Assembly (NCBI RefSeq): GCF_900129995.1 | Contig: NZ_FQXO01000018.1 | Coordinates: 1 to 39,081, forward strand | Source of the DNA: Caloranaerobacter azorensis DSM 13643 | GTDB lineage: Bacteria; Bacillota; Clostridia; Tissierellales; Thermohalobacteraceae | DNA: 39,081 nt | Reading direction: 5' to 3' | Shown here: positions 1 to 7,071 of the stretch, in pieces | How positions within the stretch are numbered: the first letter of the stretch is position 1 | Layout of the letters: the number at the start of each line of letters is the position of its first letter | Notes under the pieces: model-generated | Seen by the model: the letters and a program-made list of their open reading frames with translations, nothing else | Databases searched by the model: none | Told to the model about the DNA's origin: nothing | Program-made: the position numbers and the translations under genes

Positions 1-307
1 CTTTAGATAAGTTTATTAAGTCATTCATTATTTGATGGTTTTTATATTTATTTCTGATATAAGTTAATTTTTCTTCTAGCTTTTTTGGAGTAGTTCCCCT
101 AAATAGTGCTCTCATTATTTCATAATTAGTTAACAACCTAAAATCTCCGATGTTTTGTTTATAGTCTTGATTAAGGAGTATTATATACATATTTTCAAAA
201 TGTCTATACTTGTAAATATAATCTATAACCTTTGATTTGAATTTTTTGTCTTTTATTCTCATTTTATATGTTCTTATATTTTTATTTCCGGCTATAGATT
301 TACTCAT
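1..307 (-). CDS. Probable TnpB/OrfB-like (IS605-type) protein, N-terminal part, cut by the window edge
   Basis: An open frame starts at the ATG at 307 and runs off the left edge, giving 102 residues with no stop. The start follows a purine-rich stretch (GAGTTAAAAGAAA), a weak ribosome site. The protein is basic, opens MSKSIAGNKNIRTYKMRIKD, and continues with a helical KVIDYIYKYRHFENMY segment and LLTNYEIMRALF. This resembles the N-terminal region of clostridial IS605-family OrfB/TnpB proteins (a YK-x-R-I strand followed by a helix), known as RNA-guided nucleases that travel with IS200/IS605 elements. The RuvC-like catalytic part and zinc finger would lie outside the window, so the family call rests on resemblance of the N-terminus only. 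No tnpA is visible. Confidence 0.45.
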   Translation of the reverse strand, partial: MSKSIAGNKNIRTYKMRIKDKKFKSKVIDYIYKYRHFENMYIILLNQDYKQNIGDFRLLTNYEIMRALFRGTTPKKLEEKLTYIRNKYKNHQIMNDLINLSK

Positions 308-773
308 TTTCTTTTAACTCCCTCTATAATCTTTTTAACTACTTTTTGAATTTATAATTGTTTTAAGGTTTTTATAAGTTTTTATAAATATTTTGTAACT
401 GTTAATTAGCCTCCTAACCAAAACTCATCGTTAACTATATCATAATCTAATTATTACCATCTTTTCAACTAAAAAACCACCCCTTATTAAAGGGCGAGCT
501 TGTTGACAAAATAAATTTTTATGAAAATGACGCTCATGCAAACGAATTTAGAAAAAACTTAAGGCTCAAATTTTTAGAAAATCCTAACGCACCTAATCAA
601 GACCTCCTGTCTTGTAGGATGCTGGTTTGACTTCCTGTCAAACCTACGGATTTTCTAAAAAATTTTCACCTAGTTTTTTAACTAAATTCTTTCAAGCATT
701 CGCTTTCATTTTCATAAATATCAAAAAATATAAGTTTATAAGCAGCCCGACCCCTTATTAAAGGGGCTAAAAA
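308..773. other. Gene-free interval: terminator split by foldback element copy A
   Basis: No credible coding frame is seen. From 308 to 476 the DNA is AT-rich and presumably carries the promoter of the gene at the left edge. From 477 to 768 it holds two copies of the terminator hairpin of the gene at 774-2030 with a foldback element between them (listed separately). Confidence 0.6.
479..767. repeat. Foldback element copy A (about 496-745), flanked by a duplicated terminator hairpin
   Basis: The sequence CCCCTTATTAAAGGG, the stem-loop of a rho-independent terminator, occurs at 480-494 and again at 751-765. The minus-strand T-tract lies only beyond the left copy (the A-run at 471-476). Between them is an element of about 250 bp that starts GAGCTTGTTGACAAA and ends TAAGTTTATAAGCAG. 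Its ends are imperfect inverted repeats (TTGACAAA-type end, then ATGAAAATGACGC-type sequence), and its two halves pair over about 65 bases each. Two small hairpins sit in the middle: CAAGAC/GTCTTG (598-614) and GGTTTGAC/GTCAAACC (624-644). Related copies lie at 5035-5115, 11466-11709 and 20580-20696. No protein is encoded. Confidence 0.8.
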
Positions 774-2030
774 TTATCTAGGATAAGTTGGTCTCAGAGG
801 ACTTACTATTCTGCCATTTATAGCATCAATATGAAGTAACCAATAACCTATCCTATCTCTATTTCTACCTCTTTTAGGTATCCATGTAGTAAAGCCAGTC
901 ATTCCTCTATAAGGTTGTTCATCCTTTGTAAATCTACCAGGAATGCCGTAAACATAATATTTAATCTCTCCATTTTCCTCTGCAATTCCAAATATATAAT
1001 GTCCATACTTTCTAATTAAATTATGGCAAGTCGTAGCCTTAAAATTAATCTGATATGGATAATAGGTATTAATTATATAATTATAAAAAGGCAAAAATCC
1101 TCTGTAGATATTCTTTTTGTCATATTCTATTTCCCACCAAGTGTACCCTTTCAACTCTTCTCTTAAAGGGTTAACTTTCTCAAAGAATTTCAATATATTC
1201 AAAGAATAATTAGCTATATGTCTGCTGTAATTCCTACTACTTTCAGCATAATCATAATTCAAATTAATAGAATGTCCATACTTATCATCATTATTTGTTT
1301 CATATCTAATTCCCTCTGTTTTACGTTCATTTATGTTTTCTATTTCTTCATCTTTTACAAAAATATCTTCTTCATTTTCTATTTCTAAATATTCATTTTC
1401 ATTTTGTTCAAACTCTGTTTCATTTTGAATAGGTACCTGGTCTTTCTCAACGTAACCTTCATCTTGCTTTATAGAATTATCTTCCGAACTTTCTTCTACC
1501 ATATTATTTAATTCATTTGTCTCATTATCAACATCTTCTATATTTTCTGTTTCATCTATATTTTCTGATTCATGTTTGATGCTTTCTTTAAGCTCTACAT
1601 CTTTAATCAATATATCAATAGAATTATCTTTATTTCTAATATAACCAACCAAAGGAATTATTATTTTTTCGCTATTGTTTTCATAAAGTTGAATAAATAC
1701 TGTATTGAATTTATCAAACGGAATACCCGTTCCTCCTACTGATTCCGGATTGAATTTCCATAATAAATTTCCCTTACCATTTTCATTTAATACAATATCG
1801 CCCATTTCTACTTTTATTGGCCGTTCATCAATAATAGCAAGTAAATTTCCAATATATATATTATCTTCATTTATATTTTTAGTTTTTTCTATATTTAACT
1901 GTATTTTTCCTCTACCGCCTCTAACTTCTATCTTAGCATAGCCTTTCAAATTATTTTTATTATTTAAGTATCCTACACTATTAGGTTCTAACATTACAAA
2001 TTTCCTCATATAACTCTGCTTTTCATACAA
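774..2030 (-). CDS. Hypothetical two-domain protein with acidic linker
   Basis: The 418-residue protein starts at a TTG (2028-2030) placed 8 bases after a GGGGG ribosome site; an in-frame ATG seven codons later is a weaker choice. Residues about 10-135 look like a beta-rich domain (YAKIEVRGGRGKIQL, then GKGNLLWKFNPESVGGTG). Residues about 140-250 are a low-complexity linker very rich in Glu, Asn and Asp. Residues about 270-418 form an aromatic, basic C-terminal domain (GYTWWEIEYDKK, GYWLLHIDAINGRIVSP). From memory, similar N-terminal domains recur in clostridial proteins without assigned function. No signal peptide or membrane segment is seen. It lies 61 bp after rsmA, roughly where yabG sits in Bacillus, but I see no similarity to the YabG protease. 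Confidence 0.75.
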   Translation of the reverse strand: MYEKQSYMRKFVMLEPNSVGYLNNKNNLKGYAKIEVRGGRGKIQLNIEKTKNINEDNIYIGNLLAIIDERPIKVEMGDIVLNENGKGNLLWKFNPESVGGTGIPFDKFNTVFIQLYENNSEKIIIPLVGYIRNKDNSIDILIKDVELKESIKHESENIDETENIEDVDNETNELNNMVEESSEDNSIKQDEGYVEKDQVPIQNETEFEQNENEYLEIENEEDIFVKDEEIENINERKTEGIRYETNNDDKYGHSINLNYDYAESSRNYSRHIANYSLNILKFFEKVNPLREELKGYTWWEIEYDKKNIYRGFLPFYNYIINTYYPYQINFKATTCHNLIRKYGHYIFGIAEENGEIKYYVYGIPGRFTKDEQPYRGMTGFTTWIPKRGRNRDRIGYWLLHIDAINGRIVSPLRPTYPR

Positions 2031-2091
2031 TGTTATTTCCCCCTTTCAAACATCTTATTATAAATATATGTGCGTAAGGGGGAATAGTGAA

Positions 2092-2961
2092 CTATTTACT
2101 TAAAATAGTATTAGTTATCTTTGCAAACTCATCTAAACTCAAATTTTCTGCTCTAGTTTTTACATCAATATTACACTCATTTAATATAGATATTATATCC
2201 TCTTTAGCTATACCTAGTGCTCCTAAACTTAATGCATTAACTAGAGTTTTTCTCCTCTTGCTAAATGCAGCCTTAATGATTTTAAATAAAAGTTTCTCGT
2301 CTTTTACTTCAACAATTGGCTTCTCATATATATCTAACATAATTACAGACGAATCAACATTGGGACGAGGCATAAACACATTTTTAGGTACATTGACTAT
2401 TATTCGAGGGTTAGAATAATACCTAACTGCAATAGAGAGTGCACCATAATCTTTAGAACCGGGTTTAGCCGTCATTCTTAATGCTACTTCTTTTTGAACC
2501 ATTACTACTATCTTGCTTATCCTTATCTTTTCTTCTAATAGTTTCATAATAATCGGTGTTGTTATGTAGTATGGCAGATTAGCTACTACTTTTATTTCTC
2601 CGTCATCATCAAAATAATCAGATATTAATGCATTGAGATCTATTTTCAACACATCTCCCTCAACTAAATAGAAATTATCATAACTAGATAAATTGTTATT
2701 AAGTATAGGATATAAATTTTTATCTATTTCTATTGCTACAACTTTTCTTGCTCTCTTACATAATTCTTGTGTTAAAGTCCCTATACCCGGACCTATTTCT
2801 ATTATCTGATCACTTTCCTTTATTTCTGCCCCATCACATATTTTATCTATTATATTTTTATCTATTAAAAAATTTTGCCCTAAACTCTTTGAAAAAGCAA
2901 ATCCATATTCATCTATTATCTCTTTAATTACTTTGGGGGAATACAGTTTTTTTTCACTCAT
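2092..2961 (-). CDS. rsmA: 16S rRNA (adenine1518-N6/adenine1519-N6)-dimethyltransferase RsmA/KsgA
   Basis: The 289-residue protein dimethylates the two adjacent adenines in the 3' terminal hairpin of 16S rRNA using S-adenosylmethionine, a late step in 30S assembly. The family signatures are all visible: LGQNFLIDKNIIDKI (27-41), the SAM-binding GPGIGT loop (57-62), the acidic IEID at 77-80 and the catalytic NLPYY motif at 128-132. Length is normal for the family. Its ATG abuts the TAG of rnmV (2962-2964), so the two are probably translationally coupled. The rnmV-ksgA order is the same as in Bacillus subtilis. Confidence 0.97.
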   Translation of the reverse strand: MSEKKLYSPKVIKEIIDEYGFAFSKSLGQNFLIDKNIIDKICDGAEIKESDQIIEIGPGIGTLTQELCKRARKVVAIEIDKNLYPILNNNLSSYDNFYLVEGDVLKIDLNALISDYFDDDGEIKVVANLPYYITTPIIMKLLEEKIRISKIVVMVQKEVALRMTAKPGSKDYGALSIAVRYYSNPRIIVNVPKNVFMPRPNVDSSVIMLDIYEKPIVEVKDEKLLFKIIKAAFSKRRKTLVNALSLGALGIAKEDIISILNECNIDVKTRAENLSLDEFAKITNTILSK

Positions 2962-3498
2962 CTATTTTTCAATCCTCCTAATCGCCTCAATAAATTCTTC
3001 TCTAGTTATTCCATAATTATTTAACCTCTTTAAAAACTGTTTGGAATTACAGTATCCAATACCTAATATTTCCCCTAATTCCTCTCTTTTTTTGCTCGAA
3101 TTAGGATGCCCAACTAATCCATATTTTATCATATCTTCTTTAGTAAATTCTCTTCTTTCTTCTATTGATTCGACTCTTGCATTTTTTAACGCCATTATAA
3201 TATCTTCTTTAGAAGCATTTTCAATCCCTATATTATCTCCTTTAACAGCCTTCTCTCTAGGCAAAAAAGCATGTTTACAATTCTTAATTTCCTCGGAAAT
3301 TATTTTTCGGATCTTCTCCCCTGCATAATCAGGGTCTGTAAATATTATTACGCCTCTTTTTTTAGCAGCTGTTTTAATTCTCTTCATGGTTTCTGGAGAT
3401 AATCCAAAGCCACCAGTTGCTATAATTTCTGCATCTACTGCTCTTTTTACGGCTGCTATATCATCTTTTCCCTCTACTACTATTACCTCTTTTATCAT
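2962..3498 (-). CDS. rnmV: Ribonuclease M5 (5S rRNA maturation)
   Basis: RNase M5 cuts the 5S rRNA precursor at both ends of the mature molecule, normally with help from ribosomal protein L18. This 178-residue protein has an N-terminal TOPRIM domain with the catalytic glutamate in VVEGKDD (E9), IIATGG at 25-30 and the metal-binding FTDPDYAG at 53-60. The C-terminal part (YGLVGHPNSSKKREELGEIL) is typical of RNase M5 rather than of other small TOPRIM proteins. The ATG at 3498 follows a GGGAGG ribosome site. It is followed without a gap by rsmA. Confidence 0.95.
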   Translation of the reverse strand: MIKEVIVVEGKDDIAAVKRAVDAEIIATGGFGLSPETMKRIKTAAKKRGVIIFTDPDYAGEKIRKIISEEIKNCKHAFLPREKAVKGDNIGIENASKEDIIMALKNARVESIEERREFTKEDMIKYGLVGHPNSSKKREELGEILGIGYCNSKQFLKRLNNYGITREEFIEAIRRIEK

Positions 3499-3517
3499 TC
3501 TTTAACCTCCCGATTTT

Positions 3518-3735
3518 TATAAAATGTAAAATTGAAAATTTAAAATTATTAACAGTTAACAGTCAAAGCCAATAGTTGATAGATTAAAGTCTGATAACTA
3601 GTAACTAATAACAAAAAATTAATTTTCACTATCAAATAGCAAACTCCGAATGACAAATAATCAATACTAGTATCTAGTACCAAGTACCTAATATCTAATT
3701 TTACATTTTCAATTTTAAATTTTCAATTGTAATAT
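3518..3735. repeat. Intergenic segment bounded by AT-rich inverted ends
   Basis: In the gap between yabE and rnmV, the left boundary reads TGTAAAATTGAAAATTTAAA (from about 3525), and the right boundary (about 3698-3732) contains close to its reverse complement, TTTTACATTTTCAATTTTAA. The interior is degenerate, with recurrent TAACAG, CTAGTA and TAATA words and no coding frame. Similar end sequences stand alone at 7867-7898 and 9882-9930. This may be a decayed small repeat; the AT-richness makes chance similarity possible. Confidence 0.4.
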
Positions 3736-3755
3736 CACAACCAACAATTTAAAAA

Positions 3756-3786
3756 AGCTAACAGCAAGTAATTACAGCTGTTAGCT
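3756..3786 (-). terminator. Rho-independent terminator after yabE
   Basis: On the minus strand AGCTAACAG and CTGTTAGCT form a 9-bp stem with a 13-base loop, followed by TTTTT. It lies 6 bases after the yabE stop codon. Confidence 0.85.
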
Positions 3787-3792
3787 AATAAA

Positions 3793-4821
3793 CTAATTAC
3801 TTAAAATATAAACTTTTACCTTTCTTCTTCCAAAAGCTAAAGCCTTACTTCTACTTTCAAAGAAAAGGTCTATCCTATTACCTTTTATCGCTCCTCCTAT
3901 ATCTTCCGCTATAGCAAAACCATAATCTTTAGTGCCATCTAAAGACTGAATATACAGCTTCGTTCCTAAAGGAATTACTCTTGGGTCTACCGCTACTACC
4001 CCATGTCTAACTTTAGTCCCCATAGCCGTAATTCCATAATTTTTATCACCGGGTCTTTTACCCGTACTTTCATATGATAAGTCGTAAGCTGTAGCAGTCA
4101 TAATCATGCTTTTCTTAAATCTAAAATTGCCTCTCGATGAAACGAAATAATCTTTAGTCCCAATTTCTAATATCTGTGGAACAGAATTCTGTACTATTCT
4201 TTCACCGGATATATATTCGGAAATCAGCTTGCCATTTCTATAAATTTTGCTAACCTCTATCTCCTTAATACCATTTTTACCAGACTGTATCTTTTTAACC
4301 TTGCCTTTTTCAAGTTGGTCATTATATCTTACTATTTTCTCATATGGTATAGTCTCTGTTTTTAAATCAATTTTTTTATCCATTTGAACAACTACTATCT
4401 TCATACCGTCTACAACGCTGTTATCTAGTCCAGGAATAACATAATCATCTTCATCATATGCAATACTCAATTCATCTAGTACATCTTTAACTGTCTTTTT
4501 TAACGTCCTGACTTCTATAGCTCTATTCCCTAAGAAAACATTTAAAGAAGCGGCTCTATTTATCTGTATTACCATACCGTCTTTAACCGTTTCATCGAGT
4601 CCCACACTAACATAGTCTTCCTTATTCAAATCTATATTGAGCTGATTAAATAGTCCTTCAACTGTTTCCTTTGTAGTTTTATAATGCATTTCATTACCGT
4701 CTATAATAATGCTGACTTCCTTTACGCTATCTTTATAAATTCCCAAGATAGCTATAAGCGGAATTAATAATATAATAAATAATAGCAGTATTTTCTTATT
4801 AATGAATTTTATACTCATCAT
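3793..4821 (-). CDS. yabE: YabE-like cell-wall protein: two DUF348, G5 and 3D domains
   Basis: The 342-residue protein is anchored by one N-terminal membrane segment (about 9-28). Outside the cell follow two ubiquitin-like DUF348 domains (34-88 and 91-147, each ending in DGM-x-I), a G5 domain (about 151-222) and a C-terminal 3D domain (about 240-340). The 3D domain has its three aspartates in VAVDPRVIPLG (D279), AEDIGG (D307) and NRIDLFF (D318). This architecture is that of YabE and the resuscitation/stationary-phase (Sps/Rpf-like) family, which are proposed muralytic lytic transglycosylases. The second of two adjacent ATGs (4818) is better spaced from GGAGG than the first. As in Bacillus it precedes rnmV and ksgA, here with its own promoter and terminator. 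Confidence 0.88.
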   Translation of the reverse strand: MMSIKFINKKILLLFIILLIPLIAILGIYKDSVKEVSIIIDGNEMHYKTTKETVEGLFNQLNIDLNKEDYVSVGLDETVKDGMVIQINRAASLNVFLGNRAIEVRTLKKTVKDVLDELSIAYDEDDYVIPGLDNSVVDGMKIVVVQMDKKIDLKTETIPYEKIVRYNDQLEKGKVKKIQSGKNGIKEIEVSKIYRNGKLISEYISGERIVQNSVPQILEIGTKDYFVSSRGNFRFKKSMIMTATAYDLSYESTGKRPGDKNYGITAMGTKVRHGVVAVDPRVIPLGTKLYIQSLDGTKDYGFAIAEDIGGAIKGNRIDLFFESRSKALAFGRRKVKVYILSN

Positions 4822-4850
4822 AATCCCTCCAAAAATTAGAGTTCTAATGT

Positions 4851-4879
4851 ATTGTATTGTAAATATTATTTTTTGTCAA
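4851..4879 (-). promoter_or_regulatory. Sigma-A-type promoter for yabE
   Basis: On the minus strand TTGACA (4879-4874) and TACAAT (4856-4851) are separated by 17 bases. The predicted start of transcription is about 20-25 bases upstream of the yabE start codon. Confidence 0.75.
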
Positions 4880-5008
4880 ATTTATTAGATATTTACACCT
4901 CTAGGGCCAAATGTTACTATTTCTTTGCTATTTTTTGCTTCTTAAAAGTTATTATTTCCCAAATATACACTTATATTCTTTCGTTTTACCGATTAAATAA
5001 ACAAAAAT

Positions 5009-5124
5009 AATCCTAGACAATACCGTCTAGGATTGAGCTTGTTGACAAAGTAAAATATTTTATGAAAATAACGCTCATGCGGACGAATTTAGAAAAAACA
5101 TAAGTTTGTCAACAGCCTAGGATT
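5009..5124. repeat. Foldback element copy B (5035-5115), short form, in a terminator
   Basis: The full terminator hairpin (AATCCTAGAC / CGTCTAGGATT, 5009-5034) lies left of the element. On the minus strand it is followed by ATTTTTG and serves the gene ending at 5129. The right flank repeats only the distal arm, so CTAGGATT is present at 5027-5034 and 5117-5124. The 81-bp element keeps both ends of the family (GAGCTTGTTGACAAAG and AAGTTTGTCAACAG) and the conserved ATGAAAATAACGCTCATGC stretch. It lacks the central hairpins of the long copies. Confidence 0.75.
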
Positions 5125-5128
5125 AAAT

Positions 5129-6289
5129 TTAATAATTAAATCTGACATTAACAGTCTTCCAAGAAGTATATACAGAACCGCCTCCCGGTTTTGTAAATAA
5201 CCCTCTAAATTTTATATCAATTGCAGCATAAGATTCTGTTGATGCCCAAGTAGAAGCTGGCGAAAATCTCTGCCCATCGATAAAGCCACCAAATAGAGTT
5301 TTTTTACATCTCCAAGATACACGATCATCAGTTAAACTAGCAGTTGTATTAATATTAGGTTTACTACTCATGTTAATAATATAAGAAAGCGACCCACTTG
5401 GTCCACCATCACCATAGCCTACAGATACTTCTATTTGCGACTTATCTTCAGTACTTTCTGGACCATACTCTAAAAGTTCATCCGAAGAAAAAGGCAAATT
5501 ATGTTCCACATCAATTGCTATACCCTTTCCTTCTCCTTCTAACATCAAATTCGTTCTAATTGAAAAATAATCGTATGTGCTGTCTGTTTCATCTGTTTCT
5601 TGATAAAGTGTATAATCCATAACCACATATCCACCATAAGTGTTATATGTTTTAAAATTGAATTCACTTTTTCTTACAGTATTTGATAATACACTAACTT
5701 TTGAATTAGGCATAACATCGTCTAATATTGCTTTTAAAAATAAATTTTTATTATAACTACCTAATTTATCTTTATCAATACTTGCGATTAGACCACTCAT
5801 AGCTTCATTTTTTGATAAAGCAACTACATTTTGAATTTCGTTTTGTTCAAACTTATTACCAAAGAACATAAATACTTTTTTATTATTCTTTATTTTTTTA
5901 CTACCTGAACTATATATATCTACATACTTTCCAAATCTCCATAATCCCATAACTTCACTATAATCTTTTAGAGTTAATTCCCCATATAAATAAATCTTTT
6001 TATTTTGCTCATAAGCTTTTCTTAACATTATCTTTATTCTTTCATCTACAAGATTAAATGGAACTGCAATTTCATTGTATTTATTTATACTCTCTATAGT
6101 TAAATCATCAATTGTGCCAACATCAACACGTAAATTTGCATAATCTTTTTCAATAAATGATAAATCATAATTATTAATATTATCTACTATCAACAATAAA
6201 TCTTTTAAAGAACTACCAAATGAAACATTAACTGTTAAAGTAGAAATTAATAATACTACAGTCAGAAAAACAAATAAAAATTTTTTCAT
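5129..6289 (-). CDS. Secreted protein of unknown function
   Basis: The 386-residue protein begins MKKFLFVFLTVVLLISTLTV and has a clear signal peptide with probable cleavage after about residue 25 (VSFGSS). Residues about 28-190 look like an alternating alpha/beta region (LLLIVDNINNYD, KKIYLYGELTLKDYSEVMG, KKVFMFFGNKFE). Residues about 200-386 are beta-rich and Gly/Ser/Thr-rich, with SVGYGDGGPSGSLSYI and a C-terminal VNVRFNY. I do not recognise the family. A pore-forming toxin-like beta domain is a weak possibility, not supported by a specific motif. The ATG follows a GGGGG ribosome site. The gene sits alone between the Met-Pro-Tyr repeat gene and yabE and breaks the conserved tatD-yabE adjacency. 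Its terminator carries foldback element B. Confidence 0.75.
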   Translation of the reverse strand: MKKFLFVFLTVVLLISTLTVNVSFGSSLKDLLLIVDNINNYDLSFIEKDYANLRVDVGTIDDLTIESINKYNEIAVPFNLVDERIKIMLRKAYEQNKKIYLYGELTLKDYSEVMGLWRFGKYVDIYSSGSKKIKNNKKVFMFFGNKFEQNEIQNVVALSKNEAMSGLIASIDKDKLGSYNKNLFLKAILDDVMPNSKVSVLSNTVRKSEFNFKTYNTYGGYVVMDYTLYQETDETDSTYDYFSIRTNLMLEGEGKGIAIDVEHNLPFSSDELLEYGPESTEDKSQIEVSVGYGDGGPSGSLSYIINMSSKPNINTTASLTDDRVSWRCKKTLFGGFIDGQRFSPASTWASTESYAAIDIKFRGLFTKPGGGSVYTSWKTVNVRFNY

Positions 6290-6656
6290 AATAATCCCCC
6301 TTATTGCTGATAATTACATTTATATCTAATAATATTTATTGTAATCCTCAAAATTTTAAAAAATAATTAATTTTATTAAATCTATAAGTCATTAAATAAA
6401 CCTTACTTACTTTTTTATCATTATATTATAACAGGAAACAAATGTAAATATTTGTTCCATTTTTCATTTAAATAATAAATACTCAACTTAATGAAATATA
6501 GCAAAATCTCCAATCTAAATGAATTAAAGAAGATTCTGCCCATATTCATTACGGAAATTATATTTAAAATTATCTACTTAATAAGAAATATGAAAAATTT
6601 TTATCAAAGATTAGGGTTAAATACTAATCACTAGTATTTAACCCTAATAAAATTTT
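6290..6656. other. Gene-free interval with an extended -10 promoter and a hairpin
   Basis: No coding frame is seen. On the minus strand an extended -10 element (TGTTATAAT, 6433-6425) lies about 140 bases before the secreted-protein gene, without a good -35. The right end carries the hairpin at 6611-6647, downstream of the repeat-protein gene. The remainder is AT-rich and featureless. Confidence 0.45.
6611..6647 (-). terminator. Perfect 16-bp hairpin after the Met-Pro-Tyr repeat gene
   Basis: TTAGGGTTAAATACTA (6611-6626) and its exact complement (6632-6647) enclose a 5-base loop. It lies 9 bases after the stop codon of the gene at 6657-6974. The following minus-strand T-tract is weak (TCTTTGAT), so it may terminate inefficiently or mainly protect the transcript's 3' end. 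Confidence 0.6.
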
Positions 6657-6974
6657 CTACATACCAGGCATCATGCGACGATGCGGACATGTTGGCATCA
6701 TTGGATACATTGGATACATTGGGTACATAGGGTACATTGGATACATAGGATACATTTTTTCCATATCTTCCATGTCCATTTCTTCATCCATCATTGGGGG
6801 ACACATTGGATACATCGGATACATCGGCATCATTGGATACATTGGCATCATAGGATTATCTTCGCAATATGGCATCATCGGATACATAGGGTACATTGGA
6901 TACATCGGCTGCATCGGCATCATTGGACACTTATCTTTGTCTTTTGGATAATCTCTATCACAATCTCTTCTCAT
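6657..6974 (-). CDS. Met-Pro-Tyr repeat protein, possible spore coat component
   Basis: The 105-residue protein is largely built of MYP and MMP units (for example MYPMYPMYPMMP) in three blocks. These are separated by a short acidic insert (MMDEEMDMEDMEKM, about 62-74) and flanked by a charged Cys-containing N-terminus (MRRDCDRDYPKDKDKCPMM) and a Cys/His/Arg tail (TCPHRRMMPGM). The ATG has a strong AAGGAGTTGATTAA leader, so it is very probably translated. Tyr- and Met-rich low-complexity proteins are common in spore coats and exosporia, where tyrosines can be cross-linked. The role here is inference from composition and from the sporulation genes nearby. The 9-base tandem DNA repeat encoding MYP probably makes the length variable between strains. 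Confidence 0.75.
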   Translation of the reverse strand: MRRDCDRDYPKDKDKCPMMPMQPMYPMYPMYPMMPYCEDNPMMPMYPMMPMYPMYPMCPPMMDEEMDMEDMEKMYPMYPMYPMYPMYPMYPMMPTCPHRRMMPGM

Positions 6975-7050
6975 TTAATCAACTCCTTATGCAATTGGTA
7001 TTGCCTAATAACATTATATGAAAGAAGTAGTTTTACGTTACTCAAACAAA

Positions 7051-7071
7051 AAAACGGCTAAAAGCCGTTTT
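7051..7071 (-). terminator. Rho-independent terminator after tatD
   Basis: AAAACGGCT and AGCCGTTTT form a 9-bp stem with a 3-base loop, and on the minus strand it continues into a run of seven T. The stem overlaps the last base region of the tatD stop codon (7071-7073). A near-identical core (CGGCTAAAAGCCG) terminates the L25-like gene at 31327. Confidence 0.88.

Noticed and set aside
496-745. Guide (omega) RNA of the TnpB-like gene
   Set aside because: Such RNAs overlap the 3' end of tnpB, whereas this element lies upstream of the 5' end and recurs at three other terminators without tnpB.
5129-6289. Leukocidin/hemolysin-type pore-forming toxin
   Set aside because: Only the Gly/Ser-rich beta segment SVGYGDGGPSGSLSYI loosely recalls that fold. 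The N-terminal alpha/beta half and the absence of other motifs do not support it.
6690-6930. CRISPR-like regular repeats
   Set aside because: The repeat unit is 9 bases in a coding frame with no spacers.
6673-7061. Plus-strand frames encoding Gly-Tyr-Ile and His-Trp-Ile repeats
   Set aside because: They are antisense readings of the 9-base repeat that encodes Met-Pro-Tyr on the minus strand. No ribosome site precedes them, and the minus-strand gene has a strong one.
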